Positions 1 to 12,240 of a DNA stretch of 64,000 nucleotides are shown piece after piece. The translations under genes and the position numbers were made by a program. Source of the DNA: Periplaneta americana (taxonomy: Eukaryota > Arthropoda > Insecta > Blattodea > Blattidae); contig NC_091123.1 of NCBI RefSeq assembly GCF_040183065.1, positions 105,986,321 to 106,050,320 on the forward strand. Direction: 5' to 3'. Numbering within the stretch: position 1 is the first letter of the stretch; each line of letters begins with the position of its first letter. The notes beneath the pieces were generated by a model. The model ran no database searches, had not been told where the DNA came from, and saw only the letters and a list, made by a program, of their open reading frames with translations.

Positions 1-204
1 TAACAAACACTGCAGTTTTTTAGAAAGAAGCTTGGAACAATTGCGGTAATTTATTGTAAGAACAGCTATAACGAATTTGTTAAGCACTATAATGGTTGAA
101 AGGTGCGTCAAGGAAAGACAGTGATTCTGCTATTCATTGTATTATTTTCTCTGCTTACCACATACTTCAAAGATGCTTGTGTTTGTTTAAAAATTAAATT
201 AAAT

Positions 205-500
205 TAAATCCGTGGCACAACAGCCCATGGTAGGCTAAGGCCGTCCAACTGACTCTTTGCTTCACATTTACTTGCCTTAGCAGGGAATGACAGTCCGACC
301 AGTATGGGGGTAATATGTTGTCAAAAAATGATTCCCCCATATGCTATATCTGGTATACGAAACCAGCTGTCACTACTCACTGTAGCTTCCCAAATTCTTC
401 TTGAAGCTGTGTGGGTATCACTGATCATTGACGAAAATTTCATGGGAGAATTTCTTCCCCCATGAGTACTACAATCAATGCTTATTCTATATATCTAGTC
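205..500 (+). repeat. Dispersed repeat family A, copy 1
   Basis: Shares its order of blocks with 35830-36125 and 53918-54145: CAACTG...GCC, then AGCTCCTCAAATTCTTC-like sequence, then GGTGAGCA/TGGGTATCA, a GAAATTT tract and TTTCTTCC near the end. The copies are strongly diverged. No coding capacity is seen. Bases 500-1231 are otherwise featureless intron. Confidence 0.5.
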
Positions 501-1141
501 CAAGGCATGATGCCATGCACCATGTAGCTGTAGTGTGGGATTATGTGTATTCACTGGCATTAAATTTGTGATTCCTTTTAGTTTTTGGTGTTCCTTTTTC
601 AATTTATAGGACCTATTTTGTAGAGCCTATTAGCCATCTGAAATCGCCTATTTTAGGCACATGAATTTTACTATAGAACCTAAAAGTCTACTTCTAGTTA
701 TAACAGCTCCTTCAGTTTTCAATAAAAGTGTTTAGAAGGTGTACAGGTCTTCTTTAATACAAAGTTATACAGGTTCCATATATGCTCTGATAAAGATTTA
801 CAGTTTTTTAAATAAATAATGATACTGATACATATCAGATAATGTATGGTAAAAGATTTCTATAGTTGGTGTTCACATGCGTGACTTTTTATGAAAAATC
901 TTCATTGAACATCATCAGTCACCATTTCTATTCATCTTTAAAATATATGACTTTGTATTATTTATTTTTCAATAAATTTTTATTGTATCGATAGCTACCA
1001 CATCTTGTTGCAGATCATTAAATTTTTTAAAATTCTATTATGCCTATTTCTAACATTAATTTACATTTTTTTATGTTCATTTGAATTGATTAGGATGCAG
1101 ATATTTTAAATCCAAGATATGGACAGCTATCAATATGATGA

Positions 1142-1468
<327 letters not shown>

Positions 1469-2061
1469 TGATGAGGGTGTGTGTGGATGCGTGCATGCAC
1501 ATGCTGGAATATTTTGCTACATCTCAAGTGATAGCATATTTAGCTATAAATGACAAATGGAAAACCCTAGTTCATTTCCTGATAGGAAAATAGAACTTAT
1601 CTTTCTGATTAGATATGTGTGGTTTTTGTTTAATATTGTCTTATGGAGTGGATTCACACTACTGACCACGTGACTGGTAGTTGTAATATCTCAAAGTTTT
1701 CACTAGAGTGAAGACACAATGAATTAAAAGAACCCATTCTTGAAATGGCAAATGAAAAACCCTAGTTAATTTCCTGATAGGAAATAATAATTCATAGTAA
1801 TTTCAGCAAACAAACGTACTGGAGTGCACTGTGGTCATACTTGCAAGCCCTTCTCAGAAGCCAAGCATTTTCGGACTCATGTTGATATAACCATTTTATC
1901 TTCTATATAGCCTATATGAGGAATCCATACCTGAAGTTTTGCCCACTTTTTTGTTACATTCTATATATAATATATTTGTATATTGATGCATTTTGGTTTC
2001 GTTGGTAAGCTTCCCAAAGTTCTTCTTTGTACTACAATGGGACAGTTATTGATGTATTGTA

Positions 2062-3099
2062 ACATGCCTATCAAACTCATGCTCCCAAGGTGCAAACGAA
2101 TATGGAAGGGGTGAGTACTAGTCTCCTGACTGCTTCATGTCCCTTGCACTGACTGAACGTAAGGTAGGACAGGGTGCGTGAACGTAGAGCTGTTGTACAA
2201 GTAACAGTGGTGGCTGGTACTGTGCATATACTTTTCACCCCTATTTTGATACTTTTTGCTGTAATAACTTTATCATCATCCTTGTCTTTCTCAGTAGGCC
2301 TATTGGTCCGTAAAATGTATACAGTTAATTCACGAGGCATTACCACCACTTACAGAGCGTAATTCCAAAGGCATTTTGAGCAAAAAAAGTCATATAAACA
2401 TGGGTCAAATTCTCAATATTTTCAGAGTTACGCTAATTTGAAGTTGTTAAAACTTAAGAAAAAAAAAAGGTATTTTTAAGGACAAAAGAATATTACATTT
2501 AGAGAATGAACTATTCAGAAGTACAGTTTCCTTAATTGGCTAGTATTCTGAAGTTAAAAGTGTGTTGTTAATTCCATAGTTGCTTCGTATAGAAATTTTG
2601 TTCAATTTTTTAGTACAAAATTATATTTTTCTTACGCATTTATCATAACAATTGTTATAAATCCCGTCATTCTTGTACACTCTTTAAGACTGTACATTAG
2701 GATGCAAAATTGAACTGTAAAGAACCAAGTTGATAGAAGTCGTGTGATCTGTAACAATTGTTGTGATAATTGTGTAAGAATAATGTAATTTTTAGTTAAA
2801 AATTGGAAAAAAATAATTCTGTACAAAGCAACGAAGGAATTAAGAACATATTTTTAGCTTCAGAATGCTAGCAAATTAATTCTCTAATTGTAATATTCTT
2901 CTACCCTTAAAAGTAAAGAAAAAGAGGATTTTTTTTTAACAACTTCAAATTAGTGTAACTGAAAATATTGCGAGTAATACATGTTTATATGACAGTTTTT
3001 GATCAGAATGTCTTCAGAAATAAGCTCCGTAAGTGGTGGTAACTTCTCGTGAATCATCCTGTATACATTTTACGGACCAATAAACCTACTAGAAAGGAC

Positions 3100-3135
<36 letters not shown>

Positions 3136-3332
3136 GTATATACCAAAATAAAGGTGCAAAGTATATGCACAACACCAGCTGCCACTGTTACTAGTACAAC
3201 ACCTCTGCTTACCCGGCCTTATCTTATGTTGAATCAATGCAAGGGACATGAAGTAGTCAGGAGGCTAGTAACCACCCCCCTCCGTATTCGTTTGCACCTT
3301 GGGAGCACAGTTTGACAGGCATGTATTAAAAG
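2062..3332. mobile_element. 1.27-kb foldback (long inverted repeat) transposon
   Basis: The two halves are diverged inverted copies of each other over almost their whole length, meeting near 2700. Outer ends: ATGCCTATCAAACT on the left and the reverse complement of AGTTTGACAGGCAT on the right, with CCAAGGTGCAAACGAATA just inside. Inner blocks such as TTTTACGGACCAATA also pair. No transposase is visible, so it is non-autonomous. It lies in a Tip60 intron. A related third copy is at 6285-6610. Confidence 0.75.
3100..3134 (+). repeat. (GAT)n microsatellite
   Basis: About twelve GAT/ATG units inside the right arm of the foldback element. The matching place in the left arm has only a short ATCATCATCC, so the tract expanded in one arm after duplication. 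Confidence 0.9.
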
Positions 3333-3378
3333 AAATATAAGATACAATGTTTTTAACTTGTTCATTATCATAATATAA

Positions 3379-3594
<216 letters not shown>

Positions 3595-4154
3595 TAACTT
3601 ATAACAAAAATCAGTGAACATTTAAAAATGTTTGTGCACTTTGAGAAGTTTTAATATGAGAAGTTACTGTTACACTTTCATTTGTGACAGAGCATTGATT
3701 TTTGTGCCTGAAATATTTCATCAGAAATAATGATAAATATAGGAAATTTTCATTTAAATAAAGTAAAAGTACAAGATCTGAAGTGATGTTCCTGGACTCA
3801 TGGCATGTGCACTAGTACATAATTAAATGATTAGGTTTGTGTCTCCTTCATACTGTTTTTTTTTTTTCTAATACTGTGCTTGAAATCTAGCATTCTTCCA
3901 CCCAATTAAGACTTATGAAGTTCATCTTTTGAAATTGATTTTAATACCTCGCTCATGGAGGACATAATTTATATCTTGTGTGATGCTTGGGGGACTTTAA
4001 ATGTGTGGTACTCCAAAGTGTATAAATCAGTGTTCATAATTTTTTTTGCATGGTGTTATTTAAACTATGTATAATATTAACACTGATAGAAAGCTAAAGT
4101 TGCCTGTTTTATACAGGGTTTTATTCACAAAATACACACGAATTGAAATTATTG

Positions 4155-4495
4155 TATTAAACTACATACTAATGGCTACCTTTCTTGACACGAGTTTGAA
4201 GATTTCTCCTCTGACTCTTGATGTTCAAATCATTCTCAGATAGCATTCAGTATTGCTGCTTCATATGGAAATCGTTAACCTTCAAAGTGCTTTTCAGTGG
4301 TCCAAACAAATGAAAATCTGAAGAGTCAAAGTCTTGACTAGAAAATGTTTTCCAAAATGTTTCATTCTAAAGATTGCCAAAGTTCCTATGTTTGATATCC
4401 ATTTAGTATGTGGTATGGTGTTATTGTAAAGAAATCATATCTAGAAAAAGCACCAGACCTTTTTCTTCAAAGTGCCTTCTTACTTCATCATTAAA
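4155..4495 (-). pseudogene. Mariner-type transposase remnant
   Basis: On the - strand, short blocks in different frames resemble the C-terminal half of a mariner transposase: NTIPHTK (from the usual D-N-A-R-P-H-T) and DSSDFHLFGPLKS. Several frameshifts and stops show it is dead. 3526-4155 shows nothing else recognisable. Confidence 0.5.
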
Positions 4496-4497
4496 TT

Positions 4498-4990
4498 TTA
4501 CTTACTTATGGCTTTTAAGGAACCCGGAGTTCATTGACACCCTCATATAAGCCTGCCATCAGTCCCTATCCTGAGCAAGATTAATCCAGTCTCTACCATC
4601 ATATTCAGCTTCCCTCAAATCCATTTTAATATTATCCTCCCATCTACGTCTCAGCCTCCCCAAAGATCTTTTTCCCTGTGGCCTCCCAACTAAAACTCTA
4701 TATGCATTTCTGGATTCGCCCATATGTGCTACATGCCCTGTCTATCTCAGATATTTGGATTTAATGTTCCTAATAATATCAGGTAAAGAATACAATTTAT
4801 GTAATTCTGTTTTGTGTAACTTTCTCCATTCTCCTGTAACTTCATCCCTCTTAGCCCCAAATATTTTCCTAAGCACCTTATTCTCAAACACTCTTAACCT
4901 CTGTATCTCTTAAAGTGAGAGTTCAAGTTTCACAACCATACAGAACAACCAGTAATATAACTGTTTTATAAATGCTAAGTTTCAGCTTTT
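4498..4990 (-). mobile_element. RTE-like retroelement, 3' end fragment
   Basis: Reads on the - strand like the end of the element at 41180-44362: a conserved stretch ending in GGTTCCTTAAAAGCC and an AAGTAAGT tail. Encoded blocks include RDEVTGEWRKLHKTEL-like and RPQGKRSLGRLRRRWEDNI-like sequence with breaks. Strongly 5'-truncated. 5000-5550 has no feature I can name. Confidence 0.8.
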
Positions 4991-5502
4991 TTGAGATCAG
5001 ACTGGATGACAAAATTCTCATCATTAAATGCCGGATTTACATGTAAATAAATACATATCTAATTCTGCATAATTATAATATGGAAACTAGATCCAAAATA
5101 TATTTTGTATTTTTCTATTTATGTACTATGTATGTAAAGTTTGCTTGTATACGAATATTTACAGTGGTCTTGCATATTTTTAAATATGACCATACTTATC
5201 TTAAATACCTGATGATATTAGGCATGCTACCATAGACAAGTTGCCATTTTGTGAGGTAATTAGATCGTACAATCCTGTTATCCTCTACAACGCCTCCAGT
5301 AAGACAAAAATGAAATTAGAGCACAACTTGTAATCATATAATTAAATAACTGCAAGATGCAGTGTTCTGATACTCTAGCTTTCCTAGTGGTCATCTGTTT
5401 CTTATTAAAAGGAATGTATATACTTCTCGTCTTCTCCGTATTATATCATTTCTTTCTTTACTTTTAATAGTAATGTAAATGTAATTGAAGATGTTGTATT
5501 GA

Positions 5503-5883
<381 letters not shown>

Positions 5884-6240
5884 TGAGCACAGTTACTTTT
5901 ATATTTTTATCTTTAAGCTTCAGCCTTTAATGCTATTAGGAAATTAAAAATAATAGCTATGGATCTACTGACTTATAGAGTTCTTACATGTTAAATTTGC
6001 ACATACTGAGTGTTGCTATGCATACTGGTCCCAGGTAGTCATGTTCTGTCAGCTTATATGACATAGTGTGATACATCTGTCCTGAGGAAACTAAGTAGTA
6101 GAGGGTGGAGTGGAACTAGTCTGTGTAGAGAAGTGTGAGTGGACCTGACTGTACGTCGGCATATGACCGCTTGGTGTCAGCCAAGAGATTTTAAGAGGGT
6201 GGAGTGGGATCAGTCAGCATTGGAATTCCCTGTACATTAG

Positions 6241-6264
6241 CACGCACGCACACACACACACACA
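6241..6264 (+). repeat. (CA)n microsatellite
   Basis: CACGCACG followed by about eight CA units, just before the related half-copy of the foldback element. 5876-6240, between exon and repeat, shows nothing recognisable. Confidence 0.9.
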
Positions 6265-6284
6265 GAGGGTACATTATATATACA

Positions 6285-6610
6285 GAATGATTCACGAGGA
6301 TTTACTGTCCTTTACAGAACTTATTTCTGAAGACATTTTGAGCAAAAAATATCATAAACATAGTTCCTATTCTCAATATTTTCAGACTTACACTAATTTA
6401 AAGTCGTTTGTAAAATATGTTTTTTCTTTAGTTTGAAGGTAAAAGAATAATACAGATAGAGAATGAACCATTCAGAAGTATCATTTCTTTAATTGGCAAC
6501 TATTATGAAGCTGAAAATATGCTGTGAACTTCTTATTTGCTTCGTATAGACATCTTATTTGCAGTTTAATTTTACATCCTAATTTACAGTCTTGGAGAGT
6601 TTACAACACA
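6285..6610. mobile_element. Third, partial copy of the 2062-3332 foldback family
   Basis: GATTCACGAGG, TTGAGCAAAAAATATCATA, CTCAATATTTTCAGACTTA and AGAGAATGAACCATTCAGAAG align in order with the left arm of the foldback at 2330-2530. A short segment near 6560-6600 matches the opposite strand near 2685-2720. The other arm appears to be lost. Confidence 0.6.
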
Positions 6611-6963
6611 TTTTAAAAAATGTTGCCATCCGATTGAGTACACTTGGCTGCACACTTGTGAATGGCACTCGTCGCTCTACGTAACTGCATACGGCTATCT
6701 TTGATTTCTGTAGCGCTCATGCTGGCTCCTGACTGCTCGCTGACCAAGGTCATGCGTTCACAGCAATGCGTTCCAATAATGAAACGTAACTCTGTAAATA
6801 ATGAGAAAAAAAAATACACACACACATGATGGAAGTGAAATAGCCTTGCAGTTGGAGCTCACATATTGAAATTTTTCTCAATTCCAAACTCCCTTGCAAG
6901 ACTGCTTTTTCGCGTACCTTTTAAATGTTTCGCCTTCCATATCCCCAAATCATATATATATAG

Positions 6964-6984
6964 ACACACACACACACACACACA
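6964..6984 (+). repeat. (CA)n microsatellite
   Basis: About ten CA units preceded by (TA)n. 6610-7190 is otherwise unannotated intron. Confidence 0.9.
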
Positions 6985-8022
6985 TACATATACACGTATG
7001 TTACACAAAAGCACTGTCATTTACAAATGTGACTTTTTCCAGCCAGAACAGTACATTTGTATGTGTTGTGAGCATAGTCACGTTTCACAGGGATAAACTT
7101 TAAAGATATTGAAATTGTAATACACAGGGTTCTTCAAATATACTAACTCCATATGAGCGAGAATAATGCACTACGAGAAATTCTTATCTTGAAATATTTA
7201 ACACCATTTTGAGTTTATGCTTTTCATTACTTGCAGGAACAAGCAACAATTAACCACGATATCAAAACACTTCAGGCATTCAATACTGTCAAAATTCGTT
7301 TTACTTTATTCTGGCCATATTGTATGTGTAAACACTGAAATACTGAAACAATTGTCTTTAGAGACAATTAGTATTAGGTACCCTCCACAAAACTGGCTTC
7401 ATTTATTCACTGACGGATCCTTGATCTCCAGAGAACAAGGTGCTGGTGCAGATGTTACGTGCTGTCTCTTCTCACTTTATAGATCACTTGGATATGGAAC
7501 AACAAGTTTTGATGGTGAAATCATTGCAATAAGTGAATGTCTCAGGAATCTTCTATGCCACATCAATAAATTTAGGAATGCAGTTATATTGTCAGACTCC
7601 AAAGCAGCTATTCTATCAATCGTCTCTAAACACACACCTTCATCTCAAACAGCAGAAACAACTAAAATGCTCTCTCAATTAATATCACTCAATAAAAGAA
7701 TTGTATTCCAATGGATACCATCCCATTGTGGAATCCTGGGAAACGAGAATGTGGATGCTTTAGCAAAGAAGGGCAGCACTGCTACTTAGAGACCTGTTAC
7801 TAAATCTACGTATTACTCTGTGAAGAGATTTATTAAATCTACATACTTAGACTTCAACAAACAAAATTTGATAACACAATCCCAAGGAAAAAAATGGAAC
7901 TCTCTGCATCAAAATCCACAGTTAATTCCCGATTTACCACGAAAATCGTCTGTAGCTGAATGTAGATTGGCAACAGGCCATGATTGTTTGATTAAAGAGT
8001 AATGGAACGGAGAAAAATTCTC

Positions 8023-8093
8023 TCCGGCGCCGGGATTTGAACCAGGGTTTTCAGCTCTACGTGCTGATGCTTTATCCACTAAGCCACACTGGA
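8023..8093 (-). tRNA. tRNA-like module, arm A (GTA anticodon position)
   Basis: Same fold as the arm at 8630-8700 but with changes in the T stem (CCTGG pairing less well with CCCGG) and in the acceptor 3' strand. It contains the A box TGGCTTAGTGGA and the B box GGTTCAAATCC. Probably a repeat-borne pseudogene. Confidence 0.4.
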
Positions 8094-8405
8094 TACCACC
8101 CCGGCGTCGGACAGAATCGTCTCAGATTAAGTTCCAACTCTTGGGTTCCCTCTAGTGGCCGCCCTCTGCACTACGTCATAGATGTCTATGAACGTAGGAC
8201 CGAAGTCCACACATGTGCTGAGGTGCACTCGTTATGAGTGACTAGTTTGGCCGGGATCCAACAGAATAAGCGCCGTCTTAAATCACGAAGTGATTTACGC
8301 ATATCATATATATTATTTTAATGTACCGAAGTACATATGATATTTCCATGCAGATATTCTGCGTCATCATACGATTAAAGAGTAATGGAACGGAGAAAAA
8401 TTCTC

Positions 8406-8476
8406 TCTGGCGCCGGGATTTGAACCCGGGTTTTCAGCTCTACGTGCTGATGCTTTATCCACTAAGCCACACCGGA
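8406..8476 (-). tRNA. tRNA-like module, arm B (GTA anticodon position)
   Basis: D stem GCTT/AAGC, anticodon stem TCAGC/GCTGA, loop ACGTAGA, T stem CCGGG/CCCGG with loop TTCAAAT. The base before the anticodon is C instead of the invariant T, which argues against a working tRNA. Confidence 0.4.
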
Positions 8477-8629
8477 TACCACCACTCATAACGAGTGCAC
8501 CTCAGCACATGTGTGGACTTCGGTCCTACGTTCATAGACATCTATGACGTAGTGCAGAGGGCGGCCACTAGAGGGCACCCAAGAGTTGGAACTTAATCTG
8601 AGACGATTCTGTCCGACGCCGGGGTGGTA

Positions 8630-8700
8630 TCCGGTGTGGCTTAGTGGATAAAGCATCAGCACGTAGAGCTGAAAACCCGGGTTCAAATCCCGGTGCCAGA
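8630..8700 (+). tRNA. tRNA-like module, arm C (GTA anticodon position)
   Basis: A 71-base cloverleaf can be drawn: perfect D, anticodon and T stems, and an acceptor stem that needs two wobble pairs and one mismatch. Anticodon position GTA (Tyr) but with C33. A box TGGCTTAGTGGA and B box GGTTCAAATCC are close to Pol III consensus. Confidence 0.45.
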
Positions 8701-9044
8701 GAGAATTTTTCTCCGTTCCATTACTCTTTAATCATATGATGACGCAGAATATCTGCATGGAAATATCATATGTACTTCGGTACATTAAAATAATATACAT
8801 GATTGTTTGGCTAAACACCTGCATAGAATTGGAATATATCAGTCCTCTAACTGCCCATTGTGCAACTCAAACCAAGAAATGGAATCGGAACACCTCAAAA
8901 TCTGTGCTTCATTGGCTGGTCATGATAATATCTTTGAAAAATATTGGAGTGCAAGAGGTCAAATGACTTTATTTCAAACGCTTGGCATTAGAAAACAACA
9001 ACAACAACATATTGTATGTGGCGTATGTATGTTATGTTGAGATA

Positions 9045-9092
9045 TGTGTGTGTGTGTGTGCGTGCGTGCGCGCGCGCGCGCGCGTGCGTGCA
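9045..9092 (+). repeat. (GT)n(GC)n alternating purine-pyrimidine tract
   Basis: About 48 bases of TG/CG alternation ending about 80 bases before the Tip60 acceptor at 9171. The central (GC)n is very unusual in this AT-rich DNA. Confidence 0.9.
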
Positions 9093-9164
9093 GGTGTAAT
9101 TTTATTTTATTTTCTTTTTTTTTCCATGATTTTATACATTTTATTTTTCATGTGTTTATTTTGA

Positions 9165-9335
<171 letters not shown>

Positions 9336-9654
9336 TAAGTATAATGCCTTGCTGTCATATGCGAAAGTGTTTATTGTAAAGAATATTATGTTCAAGATAG
9401 ATAGTGGGGTTTAAAAAAGGGCACGTCAGCTGCTATGGCTATTTATACCCCTATCTAAAATTTTACATAACACATAAACATAAACAATGAAACAAGCAGA
9501 ACATTAAAATGAACTAAAAAACGTTGTCACTATAAAAACGAGGAGCACATATTATGTTCAATGACAACTGAAACAAATATATTACGCCACAAAATCACAA
9601 TTAAATTAAATTAAATTAAAACGGTTTTAGTCCTCCGTTATTTATCTTCCGTTA

Positions 9655-9955
9655 TATCAAAGGTGAAGTACCAGTAGAAAGGTTATGGAAATTTCTCTTC
9701 ATTGTCACCAAAACATGATGCTGAAAGTTTGGTGCAAACTGTCTTAATGGAATATAGGCCTAACGGAAATTTAGCCATTTTTGAACCACATAAATTAATT
9801 GTGCTGCTTAATGGCAGGTCTAACGTAATGAGTGGGAAATGTGGAGAATTTGTATGTGTATATCCTACAGCTCATTTCTTGCACTGTTATGTCAAAGAAT
9901 TAAATTTAATAATGCAACGAACATGTTCACAAACTAGTCAAGTTACGATACTTTA
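9655..9955 (+). pseudogene. hAT transposase fragment (ZMYM1/DUF4371 type)
   Basis: GEVPVERLWKFL in one frame, then, after a frameshift, NGRSNVMSGK and PTAHFLHCYVKELNLIMQ. These are the blocks seen around the second catalytic region of ZMYM1-like hAT transposases (compare DGASVMAGN and FVHCYSHVLNLVL in the hAT at 54939). Truncated at both ends; a SINE follows at once. Confidence 0.65.
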
Positions 9956-9957
9956 TC

Positions 9958-10345
9958 ACCTCTGCGGTGGCTGAATGGTCAGACCTTCAGACTGTCATGC
10001 AGGTTCGATTCCCAGTCAGGCCTGGGATTTTTTCATAGTGACACTTGTGGCGGACAAGGTCGCAGTTGGCGTTTTCTCCGGGGTTCTCCCATTTTTTCCC
10101 AAATTAGACTTTACATCATTTCGTCACCATTTCTCCATTTCGTTATCATTCCATAGCTTTCCCCGAATGCCAGCTGGCAATGCATGGAGGATGCTGGCCT
10201 AAGGACGAGTGGGGTTGCCTGCTCAAAACCTGAGCACACAGAAAACCTTAGTGTGGTCAGCCGGTGTGAGTTGGGGAATGTGTCACCAGAGGGTTAGCAC
10301 AATAGCCTTAACAGGTCACAGTGCTGGGCCATAGTGCCCCCCCTC
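9958..10345 (+). mobile_element. tRNA-derived SINE, family 1
   Basis: tRNA-like head at about 9965-10035 with A box TGGCTGAATGG and B box GGTTCGATTCC. The body shares blocks with 28518-28901: GCAGTTGGCGTTTTC, CATTTCTCCATTTCGT, CCCGAATGCCAGCTGGCAAT and GTGGGGTTGCCTGCTC. It ends near GTGCTGGGCCATAGTGCC. 10346-11300 is otherwise unassigned intron. Confidence 0.85.
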
Positions 10346-11305
10346 CAGTAAATTCAATAGGATGCTTTATTGAAAATCTGTAGGATTATAATTCCGTCTG
10401 ACAATACAGGTGTAGGCTAGAAAAGTTGGCGTAACGAAATTCGGTAGGAGTGAAAAGCGTTTGAACGATAGAAAGTTCCTGATGATTGTTCATTCAGGTA
10501 TCAACATGTGGGGCATATCTCCACTACATGACTACATGTGCCAGGTGGGAGAGGTGTAGAGCACAGGGTGGGTAGGGCATGTGGATGGTTGGAGTACAAT
10601 TTCGGGTGCACAATCAACTTTGAGAAGGCGCTGTAATTACACGCGTTATCCGATTTAGAGGTAATACTCAGCATGCGTTTGCTAAATACACTATTTTTCA
10701 TGCAGAACTGCCAACCTTTGTAACCGCAGGCCGCTACTGATCAAAGGAGTAATTGGACATAACAGTACTAGAGGACTGAGGCCTATGTGCATGTATGTAT
10801 ATCTTGCAGAGGACCATCATACAAAATAGAATTAATAACATTATTAACATTGCCTGTTTTGATAGACATTCATATTTGCAAGGTCTGGTAATAAACTTTT
10901 TATAATATTAAGACTCGGAAATGGAATTGACTTTTTGCGATGTAGAAGCCTTTCTGTGATTTAGATAACACATTTATCTGCTTCATTTTTCATGCTTTTC
11001 TATGTTTTCTGTTTTTTCACAAGGATAGTTGGTGCTTCATCTTCTTCTTTGTCACTTTGTCCAATAGTCCCGACCACAGTTTTACGATATGTTGTTGTTC
11101 ACTCAACTGTCCGAAGAGAGGTTGGAACAACGAGCACAGAAGAGACACAGAGACATAGAGTAGACAAAACAGCTTGGAGGTGAAGCCGCTCTTGCAGACA
11201 GTCGCCATCATGAAGCTACCAAAACATTAGTTCCCGCTTAGCACAGGGACAGTTAACTGTAGTGTTACATCGTCATTTTTTATTGACAACTCAACGAATT
11301 TCAAG

Positions 11306-11395
11306 ATGCCTACATGTGCTACGTATGGCTGCACAAACAAATTTTCAAAGAAAATTCCTGGAATAACTTTTAGCCATTTACATTTTGAAACTTAG
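11306..11395 (+). pseudogene. THAP-domain fragment
   Basis: Thirty codons starting MPTCATYGCTNKFSKKIPGI then TFSH, the start of a THAP zinc-binding DNA-binding domain (M-P-x-C-x4-5-C and an I-x-F/H block). It stops early (TAG), before the C-x2-H half and the AVPTIF-like end. THAP domains occur in P-element-type transposases and in host genes; no continuation was found, so a dead copy or a lone exon are both possible. Confidence 0.5.
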
Positions 11396-11929
11396 GAATT
11401 ATATACTTGTAACTTATTCATCAGATTTTATTTTAGCTATATCATCATCGTCATTCAGTGTTCTGTCCAAGTGCAGGTCTTTCACTGCAAACCCAGCTTT
11501 CTCCAATCTTTCCTACTTTCTGCCTTCCTCTTAGTCTCCTCATATATTATATTTTAATTACTAGATCTCTAAATAATTCATTGATTACAATTCCATGAGT
11601 CTGTAGTTTCTATAATTTGCAATGTTAAATTATATCTTACTGATTCTTAATATTCCTTGAGTGTTACAGATACAATATTAACATATAATATGGCCTGATG
11701 GCTTTAACTGCGTGAGAATGAATGAATGAATGAATGAATGAATAAGTAATTAAGTGAAGTAAGTAAACAAATAAAATCATGCTCAGCCATTGTGCAATCA
11801 TTAGCATCATCCTTGTCATATTCACTTTATGAGTGCAGTATTGTTTTACTGTATACTGTGCAACTATTATTATTAAACTGGGAACTATTCCATTATTAAA
11901 TAATAAATATTAGTTAGTTTGACCAGCCT

Positions 11930-12240
11930 CATGGGCTAGTGGTCAGAACTTCTGACTATAGTTCATGAATCCTGGGTTCGATTCCCGGTTACAACATAGG
12001 AAGTTTTCCTTAAAGGGGAATGTTCTTGTGTTCGTCCATGGTCTGGAAATTAGGTTAGGCTTAGGGTTAAGACCTCTCCTAGCACGTCATAATCATCCTA
12101 TCATAATATCATCATCATCATCATCATCATCATCATCGGGGCAGCATAACTCTGCCTTCCAGGTGCCCCAACCTCAGAAGTGGGATACAAATAAGCCATT
12201 GCCAGAAAAGACCAGAAATGTCATATGACAACCTGGTGGC
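11930..12240 (+). mobile_element. tRNA-derived SINE, family 2, copy 1
   Basis: Head with GCTAGTGGTCAGAACTTCTG and B box GGTTCGATTCCCGGTT. Body blocks shared with 18345-18660: TTTTCCTTAAAGGGGAATGT, CGTCCATGGTCTGGAA, TTAAGACCTCTCCT, AACCTCAGAAGTG, TAAGCCA-TGCCAG and CCTGG-GGCATT. It contains an (ATC)n tract at 12107-12137. Confidence 0.85.

Larger units (their letters stand above)
7991..8797. mobile_element. Foldback element with three tRNA-like modules, 12-bp target duplication
   Basis: Flanked by the direct repeat CATGATTGTTTG at 7979-7990 and 8798-8809. Arm A (7991-8242) is the inverted copy of 8482-8735. Between them lie a spacer (8243-8301) and a second inverted partial copy (8302-8481), which itself has the tail sequence. 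A tail of about 62 bases (8736-8797) closes the element and is present only once in the outer structure. Each unit carries a tRNA-like body with A and B boxes. The arms pair almost perfectly, so the insertion is young or conserved by gene conversion. It interrupts the retroelement's C-terminal frame cleanly. Confidence 0.85.
7196..9010 (+). pseudogene. Non-LTR retrotransposon RNase H and 3' end, split by a foldback insertion
   Basis: The frame at 7217-7789 has the RNase H signature of I/Jockey-type elements: LFTDGSLI, FDGEIIAISECL, VILSDSKAAI and FQWIPSHCGILGNENVDALA. After a stop the C-terminal part continues at 7820-8002 up to ATGHDCLIKE. It resumes at 8798 with AKHLHRIGIYQSSNCPLCNS, the usual cysteine knuckle, and ends with SEHLKICASL and a (CAA)n tail at 8996-9010. 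The break is caused by the insertion at 7991-8797. The reverse transcriptase is missing (5' truncation). The left boundary is uncertain. Confidence 0.85.

Noticed and set aside
3049..3315. 88-codon frame with an aspartate run
   Set aside because: Created by (GAT)n within the right arm of the foldback; the matching arm frame at 2077-2349 is equally a repeat product.
8037..8686. Two near-identical 66-residue frames on opposite strands
   Set aside because: They are the antisense reading of the tRNA-like unit in the two arms of the foldback; the match is at DNA level because of the palindrome, not a protein family.
9702..9974. Extra Tip60 exon or new gene
   Set aside because: The frame contains hAT blocks (NVMSGK, HFLHCYVKELNL) and is truncated on both sides, so it is transposon debris.
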